Below, piece after piece: positions 13,196 through 26,129 of a stretch of DNA of 64,000 nucleotides. The DNA lies in the NCBI GenBank assembly GCA_013397695.1, contig VYZI01000003.1:2405696-2469695 (forward strand), in the 5' to 3' direction. The notes below the pieces were generated by a model that saw nothing but the letters and a program-made list of their open reading frames with translations, had not been told where the DNA came from and did no database searches. Each line of letters begins with the position of its first letter. Within the stretch, counting starts at the first letter, position 1. The stretch is from Centropus unirufus (taxonomy: Eukaryota > Chordata > Aves > Cuculiformes > Centropidae). The position numbers and the translations under genes were made by a program.

Positions 13196-15942
13196 GAAGC
13201 TTTTGTTTCTTTATGTTTTTCTTCAATCAGCCAATGATACTACAAATAAAATAATGTTTGATTTTTATGTATTTATTTATAGCTTATTCAGTTAGCAGAG
13301 AGAGAAAAATTATCTTTAAGCAACAGGCACAAATGTTCACAGGATGGTAGTTATCCTACCTGTTTGACAAGGCTTGAACTGACTGTCATGCCAATCCTGA
13401 GGTCAAATGCTTAAATAATTTTTTATTTATGTCTGTTCTGTTCTGCCTTTCTGAGGACTGGACCTCTGAGGAAGAAAACCAGGTTCCACAGGGCATTTAT
13501 GTTAGTAATTGTCAAACGAGAAAAGCAGAGGACATTTAAGCTGAAGCAGATTATATTTCTGTTTTATTTAATCATTAATGAATTTTCAGTACAATTTTTA
13601 TTGTTACAGTTATTGTCATTAGAATTTTCTTTCCTTGTTATGACAAACATTAGGGAGAAAACATCAATGTGTTTATGTTGCTTGTTTGATTGTCCACTCC
13701 CATTTGCTCACTAACTCTCTAGCAACAGTTTTCAAACTTTAAAACATCAGTATACATTTCAAGAATTGACAGAAATATTTTTAGAAAGTTGGAAAAAACT
13801 TCAATTTCTGCATCATTGATTTCTGTTTGTAATCATAAACAATTACAATTGTAATCTCTTAACATATTTATTTTCACTCTACCTTTACAACAGATATATT
13901 TCTTGTCTCCACTGTTCCTGTGATAAAGTTGTTACAAGACCCTGTTCTTTTGAGGTTTGAGAACTCTTTTTTTTTCATTTCCATCCTAAATTTATCCATA
14001 TACTAATTTTCACTTGTTCCACCATTGGATTTGTGGATATAAATTATATTCATTCTCAACCTACCACTTCAGTTCACAGAGACACTTTCTCTATTGTTCA
14101 TCATATCAATAATGCCAGTTTTTGCTAGAAAACTTCAACTCACTAGGTTTTGGTCAATAACAGAAACATTTAACATGATTAATCCCAAGCTAGTGCTTTA
14201 AGAGCTCAACTGAAGTCCCTTTCCAGCATGATAGTTTGACGTGCTTTTTGGCAAGACAGAACACAACATATCAATTTTATATTATTTCTCATTTTTCTTG
14301 GCTTAATTAATGATTAATGAGAAGTGAGAAATGACTAAGTTGGAAAACATGACTATTACTCTGAAATGCGTTCTCTTAAAATCACTTTTCAAAAAAAAAA
14401 TACAAAGACTATACCAAGAAAAAAAGAGTAGTTAGAGGTTATATTCAGCTATGACCAGAAGCAGAAGTGCTAGAAATCTTATAAGTAATGATCTTCCTGC
14501 ATGAATTCCTGCCCAATTGTATAGGCTCCAGAGGATCAGATAATCATCTGAACTTTTAGACATTTGTCCGTAGCTTACCCAATTCCAGGTCTTTTGAGGT
14601 CACCCATCATTATGAATTTCCTTATTTTTATGTTTTACCAGACCTTTTTAACCCTAAATTTTCAGAGGTTTATAGAACTTAACTGCTCAACTCCCCCAAA
14701 ATCCAGAGGCTGGGTGATTAAATTCCACTTAGTTAGAGTTCACAATTCTTTAATGAATAACCCTGTCCCAAAAATGTCATTAAAATACACAGCTCATACA
14801 ACTGTGGAAATTCTAGTATCCCCTTAAGGTGAAGCTGCTCTAGTCTTGCTGTTTGTGTGTGTGTGATATTTTTGTCTTGTTTATGAGTGCTTATTAAAAA
14901 GAAACCAAAACAAGATGAAGAAAACCAAACCAAAACAATATCTCCAATTTTAAAACTCATGATTTCTAGAAAGTACAAGTTGTGTCAAACATCAAAATTT
15001 ACTGCATTCCTTTTTCCTTTATATAATAAATTCTTTAAGAAGGCAAAATTTAAAAAATGTCTATACTTATTGCTATTTTTGTGTGTTGTATTGTTTTACT
15101 GTCCTTAGAGACCAATAACCATGGTTCAACTAATTACATCATACTTATTTACTTTATTTTAATTTACTTATTACTTTATTTTTCATGTTTTCAACAATGT
15201 CTTTGTTCACTTTTAAAAGGTAAAGCCATCTATGTACATACATGCTCACAATATAGGTAAATAAGATACCCATTAAAATATTTTTGCATCTGACTGCCTG
15301 AATTTAGGAATGTCAAATCCTAATAAAGGGTGTAACTTCATTTTTAGTACCCAGTTTCTATCATCTTGTTTAACAAGTAAAACAATAAACATTCACAACA
15401 CAGACTACTGGTTGTTATTTAAACATTATTGCTGTCTTTCAAACTGGGAAATCAGATGGTAACTCTGCTTGCCTGTTCAGTGGATTTTTAAGAAAAGAGG
15501 AAGAGGATTCCAGAGCTGTGCCACCAATATTTTTAATTCCTGTTTAGGGCAGTATTACTTGTAATATGGAGACATATATTTCTATTTTCTATTTTTTTGC
15601 CTTAATCTATACGTGCATTTGAAAGCAGGGTTGTTCTATAAAAGTTTATACTGTCTCCATAATTGACAGAGTAATAAATATCTTATAAATGTCATAAGCT
15701 CTGCTAGCAGGCTCATTTTATTCAGCATTATGGACTCAGCAAGTGAGGTGCATGTGTCAAAAGAAACCTATAATAGCACTGACACGTGTTGAACAGGAAA
15801 TCAGTACAGTAGAACAAAATGGTCACAATCCTTGAGAAAAATTTACACTAGTTCTGAGCGTTGTGCATTAGCATAAGTACCTTCAAAATCCATGTGATTA
15901 ATAAATGTGATGCCTCACAGTGTGTATGTTTGAGCATGGATA
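13196..15942. other. Unique AT-rich non-coding sequence
   Basis: No gene or mobile element recognised. It contains short AT-rich low-complexity stretches and a small TG run near 14850. The open frames (longest 87 codons) resemble nothing known and overlap on both strands. Confidence 0.55.
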
Positions 15943-16009
15943 TACAAAGACCCAACACACAAAAAAATGAGTCTGTGCCTGTCATTTATTTTATTTAAAA
16001 AAATTAAGA

Positions 16010-16340
16010 AAGTCAATTATGATCTATTTCAAAATAATTCTCTTCTGAGCTGACACACAGCTCTATAGTGCTATGTTGATAATGAGGCTGCCAATGTTCA
16101 AAGGAGTTCTGCAGATCGTTTTCTGAGAGACCGTTGAGGATCTCTGTTGTTTTTGCTTTCACATCTTCTACCAACAAAAAAATGCATTCCTTTGAGCACC
16201 AGCCTGATCTCTGGGAAGAGGCAGCAATTGTAGGGAGTCCGGTAAACAGGGTGGGTGCTTAAGTACAGTGATGTTATTAGTTAACAACAGCTTCACAGAC
16301 AGGGCATTGTGGGCAGGAACACACCAGCATTTTTTGACCA
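16010..16340 (-). pseudogene. Mariner transposase relic, catalytic C-terminal part
   Basis: On the minus strand the peptide PAHNALSVKLLLTNNITVLK, followed by HPPCLPDS, matches the mariner catalytic core around the second and third aspartates (family pattern HDNA.AH...L, then HPPYSPDLAPCD). The HDN portion holding the second aspartate is replaced by the deletion junction. A frameshift follows HPPCLPDS, after which the C-terminal part continues in another frame. The N-terminal DNA-binding domain and first catalytic aspartate are absent. The product is non-functional. Confidence 0.75.
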
Positions 16341-16428
16341 AGGGTAAGAAAACATCTATATCGGAACATCCATTCACTTATACTGAGTGAAGCTATCGAG
16401 TTGAGCCTTTTCGCACTGTGAGAGGTTA

Positions 16429-16511
16429 GAATATACCTATATTCTATATATACTATATATAGAATATATATAGTATATATCTGTAGTATATATTTATATT
16501 CTATTCTATAA
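16429..16511. repeat. AT-rich palindromic tract inside mariner copy B
   Basis: About 80 bases of alternating TA/AT with several internal inverted repeats. One is nearly perfect: 11-base arms ttctatatata (16442-16452) and tatatatagaa (16454-16464) around a single c. Copies A and C lack this tract at the matching place, so it was inserted or expanded within copy B. It could extrude as a cruciform. The 86-codon minus frame that crosses it is an artefact of the repeat. Confidence 0.85.
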
Positions 16512-16594
16512 CTGTGTCTTGACTCTCTTCCTTCCACTCTTGATTCCTGAACTGTAAGATTAGTCTCTTTCTTATATATATATTGGACCTCGTA

Positions 16595-19176
16595 AATTAT
16601 TGCAGGCTTCTCTCAGTGATAGGTAAGCCTTCTAAAAGTTTCAGGTTTCTATAGAGGTTGCTTCAGAAAATGAAAACAGGATAATCATTGATGAAATAAA
16701 ATAAATCTGAAGCACTTTTCCAGTACTTTAGGGGATTCTGCAGAACTGAATGGGAAAACAAGGATTAGTTAAAAAATAATCTCAAATATTTTTTTCATTG
16801 AAAAAATAATGGAGGAAATTCTGTGAAGTTTGGCTTTTTTTTTTTTTTTGGATACATGGAGAATTTCAGATATTGTACTAAAGTTAAAATTATTTTGTCT
16901 AGATATGCTGAGATCAAGATGCCATGTTTCCTAAATTACTCCTAAAAATACCTTTGGTGTTTTTGAAAATAACTTTTCTGCTTGTGTGATTCAACATGTG
17001 AAATAGGAAGAAATTAACTATTAAGGTGCAACCCTCCCACTCAAAATAAAGCAGAGAAACACAAAGACCAAAATTGACACAAAATGCACTTTTATATGCA
17101 GTGCCTCCATAGTGGTTAACATTAAGTTATTACAGGATATTTCTCATCCTTTCAAGAGAATGTTATATTTTTGAAAGAAGCAAAAGATGTAACTGTTACT
17201 CTAGCTCTATTGCCACAACAATTTCAGTATGACAGTGACACTATTTTACTTTTTCTCAGTGAGAACATGGTATATTCATATCAAAGTTCAGTTGACTTTT
17301 CAACTTCTAACACAAATGACAGTAAGTTAGTTTGATATTGAAGTACAGCACTTATTATTTGATGGCAAAACAGCACTGGTCTGACATTGCAGTGTGGTAT
17401 TTGTCCTAATATGACTATTTTCCGTTTTATAGTACAAATTTTTATTGCCAATCATTATTCCTATTGGCAAACTAAAATCACAAAATAGCCTTTAGCCTTT
17501 CATTTTGTGTTAATTCCCCAAACTCCACTAAAAGGCAATACTGACTGCCTTAACACATTAAAATAAAACTTTGTGTCATGGCAACAAAAACAGTACATTT
17601 GTTTTATTTTTTAAATTTACTACGGTCATTTCTACAATGGTATACAGTTAAGTTTTTGGTTTAAGTTTTTGGTTCTCTTCTGTTGAATACCCTTTGTAGG
17701 TTTCAGTCATCTTGCTGGAGTTAACTACAGCCTCTGTAAAGAGGTTAGAAAGGCATAAAAATCAGATTGTTTCTAAATGGAAGTTTAAATTGGATAATGT
17801 GCAAATCTCTGTCTGTTTGAGACAGCAGAATGATAAATGAGCATGCTTTAGAGGGGGAAGTCCTCCGGGTTGTATACCTCCTCAAATCTCCCTGAAGAAT
17901 GAGAACACACCAAAGACATTAGTGTAGTTCAAGGTAATAATAGTCATCAATTTTTGACAAAGAATGTTAATGAAATAAACATTCAGAGGAAAGACACAAC
18001 ATCAAATAGTTCTGACATAGCTAAAGCATTAACTGATCCATTCAGAACTGAGTTTGAAGAGAAGAAAAACAATTTTCTAAGACACTAATAGAGAGGGGAA
18101 TTGAGATGATTTGATGGATTAATCAATTTTTTTTCTTATTAAAACTTTCCTTAAAGTACAGTATATGTGACTGTGAATGTAATTCAGATTTTGATCCTCT
18201 GAGGCATTTTCTGTTTCTGTTAAAGTGATGGAACTTTTTCCACTAAAATAAATAGAAACCACTTGCTCTATGCTGTGGATGGTAGAAGGGCAGTGTTAAG
18301 AAGAAAATTACCATTGCTCTTTTTGTAGAGCCTGTATAATATACTGCAATTCTACTGAGATCACTGTCAATTAAAAAAAAAATGAACAAAAGGATCAGTA
18401 AAGATAATGTATAGCTGCAGCATAGGAAACACAGAGCCACCTCCCAAAGCCTTTCCTCATGCTGGATCATACTTAACCACTCTACGAGGAACCCCACTGA
18501 TTTCAATTGGATTGTTTCTACTGAGAAACTGCTGGGTTTGAAACACATAGGAATTGGCTCATAACATGTGCATGGTGTATATCACAGAGCTTCCATACTC
18601 TCTGTATAAATATACTGTAAATAATTTATACCCTCTAAGGTGAAATGACCATAGTACAATATGCCAGTCCTACTTGTAGTACTTATTATCTCAGTGAAGA
18701 GTGGTGGGATTGTCCTTAGCAAAACACTGGGAGTTGAAAGAAAGGTCAACAATAGTTATAAAATAAAGTTCTACCATATGGTGTGTTATCATTTTCATAT
18801 GCTGTGAAGTATGGACAGGCAAGAGGTAGTTTCAGAGCAAACCTGAACCTTCTAAAACTTAGCTAAGTCCAAATCATGTCAATAATTAAAAGCTGGGCCA
18901 ACATTTATAAATTCAATTTTATTCTTTTTGCAGGTATCTAGCTCATATTTTTCAGACAGGAATTGTAAGAAACTGTGAAGAGAGGGTTCTCTCACATTAT
19001 TGGTTCAAATAAAATTTTACAAGGTAGCCAGTCCTAGGTACAAAACCCACTACATTGGCAATACTCAAGATACTCAGAACACTAACTTCTACTTCTCTAA
19101 ATCAAATTTAAGGTTTTGATCATGGCCTGTGTAATGATGCATAACTCAACTTCAAGTGACATTTCTCACCTGTATA
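16595..19176. other. Unique AT-rich non-coding sequence
   Basis: No gene or mobile element recognised. A minus-strand open frame of 101 codons (18243-18548) has a hydrophobic stretch but no family resemblance, and I consider it a chance frame. A poly-T run lies near 16834-16850. Confidence 0.55.
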
Positions 19177-19872
19177 ACAGAATCACAGTATGGGTGATGT
19201 TGGAAGAGACCACAGAAGGTCATCTGGTTCCACACCCCTGCTCAAGCACTGCCACCTAGGTGCACTTCCCCTGGAATATATCCAGTTGGCTTCTGAACAT
19301 CTCCAGGGTGAGGGTCTCAACAACCACTCTGGGCAACCTGTGACAGTGCTCAGTCTTCTGCACAGTAAAAATCTGTTCCTTGACATTCCAAGGGAGCCAT
19401 CGGTTTGTGCCCATTGCCTCTTGTCTTTTCACTGGGCACCATTGAAAATACCTTGGCTCCATCGTCTTTGCACCCTCCCTTCAGGTATTTACACACATTG
19501 ATGGTATCTCCCCTGAGTCTTCTCTTCTCCAGGCTGAACAGCCCCAGCTCTCTCTGCCTTTCCTTATAGAAGAGATATTCCAGTCTCTTAATCATCCATG
19601 TGGTTCTTTGCTGGGATCTCTCCAGTGCTTCTTGTCTCTCTGGTAATGGGGAGCCCAAAAGTGGACATTCTGCTCCAGGTGTGGCCTCAACAATGCTGAG
19701 GGAAGGATCACCTCCCTAAAGCCACTGGCAACGTTCCTCCATATACAGTCCAGGATACATTTCACCTTCCTTGCTGTAATGGCACATTGCTGGCTCATGT
19801 TCAACTTAGTGTCCACCAGGCCCCACAGGTCTTTTTCTGCCAAGGTATTTTCTAGACAGTTAGCCCCCAAAG
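19177..19872 (-). mobile_element. CR1 LINE, 3' fragment with ORF2 C-terminus
   Basis: The plus strand starts with the reverse-complemented CR1 3' end (cagaatcacagtatgggtga, then ttggaagagaccacagaagg). On the minus strand two overlapping frames give typical CR1 ORF2 peptides: DTKLNMSQQCAITARK and REVILPSALLRPHLE in 19592-19870, then ERQRELGLFSLEKRRLRGDT and VPSEKTRGNGHK in 19350-19658. These lie downstream of the reverse-transcriptase catalytic motif and correspond to the C-terminal third of ORF2. Frames are broken between them. The element is 5'-truncated near 19872. The peptide style (KGGCKDDGAKVFS) resembles the younger chicken CR1 subfamilies; that is judgement, not a search. Confidence 0.92.
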
Positions 19873-22047
19873 ATGCAGTTGCTAAAAATTATTTTCCTTT
19901 CCCACTGGAAGAATCCAGAAATGTAAAATAGTTTGTCAATTGTCACATAAAAATTTTAGTGTTTTGGTGAGTTATTGGAAAACTTGAAAGGAACAAGCAT
20001 GTGAGGCTCCAGTTATACACCAGCAGCTCTATAGAAAATGAAATCCATTGGAAGGAGATGCCTAATTAACCTCTTGCTCAATGTACATGTACATTTGAAG
20101 GATATCTCTAGGAGATATTTTAGCAATCCACCTTAAAATCCTAAGAGTAGCCTAATAATAGTAGGCAGAAGTCATTAATTTTAGTACATTTGGAAGGGAA
20201 AGAAACATATGTTTTCATAAATCTGCAAAGATTGCACAGGGCAGCTATGAGGGACATCTCAATTTATCCAGGGATGATTCAGACCTGTGGAAGTGAAAGT
20301 AGCAAGGGCAATCCATCCAGGCAAACCAAAGGGAAATAGCTGGGAATTAAAGAATATGGAAAATCTTATTAGTCATAAAACCTTCTTTGTGCAGTTCAGC
20401 TTAGCCCACTTTGAGAAGGAGCTTGTTTATGCTTGTCCACATGGAGACTTTGCATTATTTTGCACCAGCTTTCCTTGGCAACAGTTCAGGCTGATTCAAA
20501 CAGCCTTCATTGATACGACAAACAATGCAAGCACTGTCAAAAGTGAGAGAGAAAGGGATCCTTTAGGGGCCTGTCTGAAAGCAATAGTCCATTGGTTCTT
20601 TAAGAGTTTTCTTTTACACACTTCAGTGGCCATAAGATTAGCACAAAAGAAATTCCTTTTTTGTTTCTCAGAAAGTTCAAAACAGATGAGTAGATGACCG
20701 AAGATGAAGTAAGAACAGATCTGACTCTAGAATCCTCATCCAGCTGAATTGAAAAGATGTATGCTGCTTCTCCTCTCTCTGTTTCTAGCTGGATCTAAGT
20801 TGGATTATAGGATAAAGGGCCAAAGAAACAAAGGCTGCTTCTGGCTTAAACAAAACTCCCAGGGGATTAATTGTAGCTGTAAGACTACCAGTGTGATTTC
20901 TCAAAATGGAGCAGGCCAAACAAGCTTCCAACAAACATTCAGAAATTTGGAAGTTTATCTAAATAATTTTCCATTAAGTTTAAAGTTCTCTGTATCTCAA
21001 ATCCATAGTGAAATTTTAAATTTATACCAGAACTTCACTGTAAAATTCCTGACTTCAATACTGAAATTGACTCAAAGAAATTACGTTAACTTGAAAATTT
21101 CCAGGTGTAGACAAAGATAAATTAGCAAATAAAAGCAAAATAGTAAAAATTATGCCAGTTCTCCTAGTCACAAATGAAACTAGATCTTGTTCATAGGACT
21201 TTACACAGAACTCCATTGTTACTCTGTCACCTATAGTGCAGGTGCAGAACTACAGGGAAATGCAGGCAGAAAGAGGCAGACCTCCACTGGTATTAAATAT
21301 GATATTATACATGGTGAAATAGCACCAGTTCTAGAACCTGAGATTTAGCTTCCTATTTTTAGCACTTTTTCCCCTCTTCCTGGTCGCTGATAGTTATGAG
21401 AACATTTTCCAAATACAAATATTCTTTCACTCTGCCCTTGCTGCATGAATCAGCCTGGTTTTCTTTTGGGAGCTCATTACACAGTCTTGCTCCTTTTTTC
21501 GAATATACTGCAGCTTTCACGTGCAGTCCCTTGCATTTTACAGTTGAGTACAAACATACATGGATTTTCCATTCCTCATTTAATCTGGTCTTAGTCTGCT
21601 GCTAGTTTAGAAAAATTAAATCCAGTAAAAATCAATGTGATATTGGATGTGGAGTCAGTGGAGAGACTGATGAGAGGACATGCCACTTGGTTTCACATAG
21701 ACAAGTTTCTGAACTGCTTCCACACTCACCACCTAGGTGCAGTGATTTATGAGACCTTGTTTTCCCCCATATCCCCACCCCAGTCACAAAAGGAACTTTC
21801 AGCTGCAAAGCTCAATGTCTTCTGACAATGCAGTATTATTCCCCTGAGAGAAATTCGCCTCTCCTGCAGCAGAGATGCAAAACTATAGTGAGACCAGCTA
21901 CCAGCTACACAATAATAAAAAGGCTGATTATTCCAAAGTATGAAGAATCCGTTTTAACATAATATGTCAACTAAAATAAAAATTTTTTTTCATTAGTAAC
22001 TTTCAAAAAATCCCCAAATACAAATTCCTATATGTTCATAATTTTAT
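19873..22047. other. Unique sequence with two same-frame open stretches
   Basis: No gene or transposon recognised with confidence. The longest non-repeat open frame of the window lies here (plus, 20278-20697, 136 codons when counted from the GTG at 20287). It is followed in the same frame by another open stretch (20749-21120, 123 codons) beginning with a hydrophobic leader-like MKRCMLLLLSLFLAGS. At least three stop codons separate them, and neither resembles a family I know. A minus frame at 21359-21553 weakly resembles the C-terminus of a LINE ORF2. These are discussed under findings. Confidence 0.45.
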
Positions 22048-22200
22048 CCTTAAGCACTTCATCTACCCGTCTTTTAAATATCTCCATGTATGATGACTCA
22101 ACCACCTCCCAGGGCAGCCAGTTCCAGAATAAAATTTACTCTGAACTGAAAAACACTTGACCTGATGCCTTGTTTTGAAATTTTTTCTTATAAGAATATT
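22048..22200 (-). mobile_element. Short CR1 LINE relic
   Basis: The plus-strand text 'gatgactcaaccacctccca' followed by 'gggcagccagttccaga' (22091-22130) matches the reverse complement of the CR1 ORF2 end. Read on the minus strand, one frame gives a W..LP.EVVES...EIFKRR-like block, the conserved C-terminus of CR1 ORF2. Only about 80 bases align well; the rest to 22200 is diverged. It has no clear 3' tail and is probably old. Confidence 0.65.
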
Positions 22201-25200
22201 TTGTAACACTGAAATTAAGATAGGAAAATTCATACATAAAGAGTGAGGTTTTTTCAAAGGTAGTAGACCAGTTTGCAGTTCCCAGTTTTCTAAATCTTCC
22301 TATAGAGGCAGTAAAAATCCATTTCCAGAAAAAAAAACATTAAATTTCCTTTAAACTTACATTCAGAGAAAAATATACAATAAAAAAATATTCAAAGCAG
22401 AATAAAGCAGAAGATCCTAAAAATTCAACAAGATTAACACAGAAGATGTCACTAGCTTCACAAATGTGGACAGACTTTTAGGACATTTGAGCAATAACAA
22501 CCTCTTTGAATTGTGGTTGATTAATAATATTTAGATAATAATAATAATTCTAAATATTTAGAAATATTGACAGTCAGTGAACTCAACAAGCATTAGGTCA
22601 GAGATATTTGAAGTGAGATGACTAATGGCTCCCTTCTATATGGCATTGGAACCTTTGGAAGAATATACCCAATTAAACATTTTGCTTTACAACTTCTTAA
22701 TGTCATCTCTACTTGAGAACGTATCTTAGTAAAATAAATTAGTGACATTGCCTTTGCTATACACCTATAGAATCTAAGCTTTAAAAGAGACTCCAATAAA
22801 TTTATCATATCATGTTACTTTCATTAGTCTAAATAATGTTGAAAACCAGTCATATTCAAAAGACAAATGAGAATTATGAAAAAGAATATAAAAAGAGCAT
22901 ATGTATTTGAAATAACTATTGAAAACAAAATTCATTTTCATGAATGTAATGCCAATCAGTAGGCAAGTGTTTCAACTTTTTTTTTTTTCATTTTCTTTTT
23001 TTTTATTTAAACTTTTAAACACGATAGAAATTAAAAAAGACCAAAGTTTTTTACATTTCAAAAGGGATATCTGTGGGGATGTGGACCAGTTTGAGTGCTT
23101 TAAATTTTTATTTTAATTTTTTTCATCATGTTTTTGCCTAGAATCCAGTATCAAAACACCTTTTTTATTACATAGTAGCATTGGAATTTGCTGCTAAAAA
23201 GAGAAGGCATTAAAAAAATTCTGTTTCCACTCTGTGACTAACATGAACTCACTGATACCTATACCATTCTGAGTCAGGTTTTGATCTTGCAAAACCCCAA
23301 TAAAAGTTTCTACGGTTTTTCATCCTAAATCTCACTTGCTATGATTGCATGATTATTTCTACTTGTCCAGTTCTTGTGATCAAGGAGAACAAATTGACCA
23401 TTGCTCTTGCAACCATTTGTCTCCTGGAAGACTCATGCCACCTTCAGTCCTCTTCTTTGATGAAACAAACCACTTCCAACCTTTACTTTGCAGTTCATGA
23501 TTTCAAACCATCTACTCATGCTTGTTTCTCTCATCTCAATTCATTCCTGTTGATCAATATCTTCTGGAAGTACATCATGCAGTTGGGCACAGATATCCAG
23601 GTGAAACATCACATTTCCTGGAAAAAAAATCCTTACTGATTACATCCCAGATAAAAGACAGCCTGCTTCCTGGAATGAGTCTTGTTCAGTTCTTTTTGCA
23701 GCCTCATAAACTTACATTTTATTTAGCTCTTCATCCATTTTAATAGACCAATTTCTGACATAAGAAATAACTTGTTATCTATTATGCTTTGTCTTCATGA
23801 GCATTTCACACTTTTTTTACTATATTTTACTTTGTTGATTTCAGACTGTCTCTTCAACTCGTAATAACCATTTAGAATAGCTGTAGGGAATTACATTATG
23901 TTCAGGTCTTGTCATTAGTTTGACTTTTGTGTTATCCTTCCATAAAAAAGATTAATAGGCCCATGAAAAGCCATTAGTGTCTCCTACAATAAATAATGCC
24001 TTTTATTTCTACCCAGGGAAGTTTAAAAGAGCTATTTTCTCTCTCTTCTTCAAAGTAATAATTGATGACATCATTGAGGTAATAAAGTCACAAAATCCCA
24101 GCCACCTTACCTACACTGTCAGCTCAAATGCCTTCTAAAAAATTAATGGTCTGAGCAAACTAATGGAATTTGGCCCCAGGAGTATACTGGACATTTTTAT
24201 AAACATTAGGTAGGAATATGATTTTATATGGAGATTGAACTTCATTTGTCAGTTCATGTATGACCAAAGTGTAAAAGAACCTCAGGAAAATGTTCAGTAT
24301 GCTATCATGATCTATCCTACTTTTGAAAGAGTTCAACAGACTAAGAAATTAAAAATTTAAACACTGAACTGAGAAACAAGATAGAGCATTTTCATAGATT
24401 GGATTGAGACTCTTCCAACACTGGCACGAATGTTGAAACATTTTGCATGTAAAAACTAAGTGATGCTTCTTAAGTTTCTCAAAAAAACTATTTCCTGTCT
24501 ATAGGTGTGGTTTTTTATTTTATTTTCTCGTTTTTTAAAAAAAAAATCTGGAACAAAGATGCCCCAAACCCACCTAAAACTCTAGAAGATTTCTTTTTTC
24601 TTGGTCAAGGAGGGGATTGAAGTACTCAGCACTGCATTCCTGAGATAGCTGTCCTAGGGCACCCATTTATTTAGCTGGCTCCTTAAAAGGGGTGGAGTTT
24701 TGTATAGCTTGGAGGATGGAGAACATTGGTGAGGCACTACCACTGAGCATTTGATTTGTCTAGTCTTTTGATCGAATTCCCTTAACTGCATTACACAATC
24801 CCGTTGTGCTTTAAATGCTACTCATCTAGATTGCAACATAAAGTGCTTTTTTTATTGATATCCCTTATTTCTTTAAAATAAAGTACTGTAGAAAATCTCA
24901 TTTTTCATTTGAATTGGTGTGTATAGAACTCAGAGTAGAGAGGGATGAGGGGCTTTTCTGTGACAAAAATGGTACACGGAGTAATCAAAATACCCCATTT
25001 CTTTCACTGAAAGTGACTGACAGGAGTACAGAATCACTTTGATTTTTTTTACAGACCCACTATTTCAGAACAATTTACATAAGTAAAAAAGATTTGGCAG
25101 CCTCATATCCCTGGGAACCTACATGAGTAGATTTGGATCTCAATTTTATTAAACAGTGAGAAATAGAGGTATTTTTCTTCTTGCCCTCTCAACGGGATCT

Positions 25201-26129
25201 GCAGAAATGGCTATGGGACTTGAGGAAAATCCTTATCTGATCATGGTATTAGTAGTAGATAAAGTTCAGGTTTGCTTTTAACATACAATAACATGAGACA
25301 AAGTCAATATTTTTATTCAGATATGCTTCAGTTTGCCAAGTAGAACTAAAGTAATTCACTATGCTTGTTTATATTTTGGCAATCAGGATCAATTATTGTG
25401 CTGGGTGATGTATTGAGACATCCCATTGTGTCTGCAATCTCATTTAGGGCAAGATTAAATTGATGTATAAAATACAAAATAGGTGGTAAAATTATGAATA
25501 TGTTACCAAATAATCAAATTCACTTACTGTGTCAATTCTGTCCACTTTCTTTTGGCTAGCAACTGCATGTCCATCATTAAGAGACATCTAGCAGATGAGT
25601 TTCTATACAGAAATACTAGACCCAGCATTACTGTTAAAGCAAGATCTTCTTTTTAATTCTGTTTACCGTCTGTCACAATAATTATTTACTGATTTCTAAT
25701 CAGTAATATACTATATAAGCATTTCAACATTATAACAGATTCATTTCCAACCATGACTGTGTCATGTTTATTTCACATTAATATTAAAGAAAAAAATAAC
25801 ATTAATAAACAGAAGTGAATTTACTAATAGGAGCAGCCACAATCACTGAGTTATGATATTTATCACTTATTCTGAAACTTTTGTTTCAAATCCATTGAAT
25901 CCTTCTGATACAAATGCTCTATTTTCTTTCTCTGGTCTTTCCTTTTCCTGTGGGAGTGCTAGAAGCATCCTATGTCAGAAAGGTTTGCAATGTGCTCTGT
26001 GGAAAAGTATTACCTTTCATTCATTCTTTAGCTTATTTTATCTAGCACCATGACAGACTCTCTTCTATGACAGGCAAAATAGCCTTTGAATGTCTCTTGA
26101 TATAAACATTTTTATAGCCATTGACATTT
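22201..26129. other. Unique AT-rich non-coding sequence
   Basis: No gene or mobile element recognised. Low-complexity stretches include AT-rich runs near 22530-22560 and poly-T/poly-A runs near 22979-23010 and 24515-24547. The open frames at 23349-23743 overlap each other and have no recognisable motif. Confidence 0.55.

Larger units (their letters stand above)
15943..16594 (-). mobile_element. Mariner deletion derivative, copy B
   Basis: A complete short mariner bounded by inverted repeats. The left end on the plus strand is tacaaagacccaacacac from 15943; the right end is ttggacctcgta ending at 16594. Both are flanked by TA, the mariner target site. Read on the minus strand it has the same 5' untranslated segment as copies A and C, then a junction that joins the region of the transposase start directly to the middle of the catalytic domain, then the C-terminus. 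Without the AT-rich expansion at 16429-16511 the element would be about 570 bp, close to copies A and C. It shares its deletion junction with copy C but not with copy A. Confidence 0.87.

Noticed and set aside
16277..16537. Minus-strand frame of 86 codons rich in Tyr and Ile
   Set aside because: Most of it is the AT palindrome and mariner remnant of copy B.
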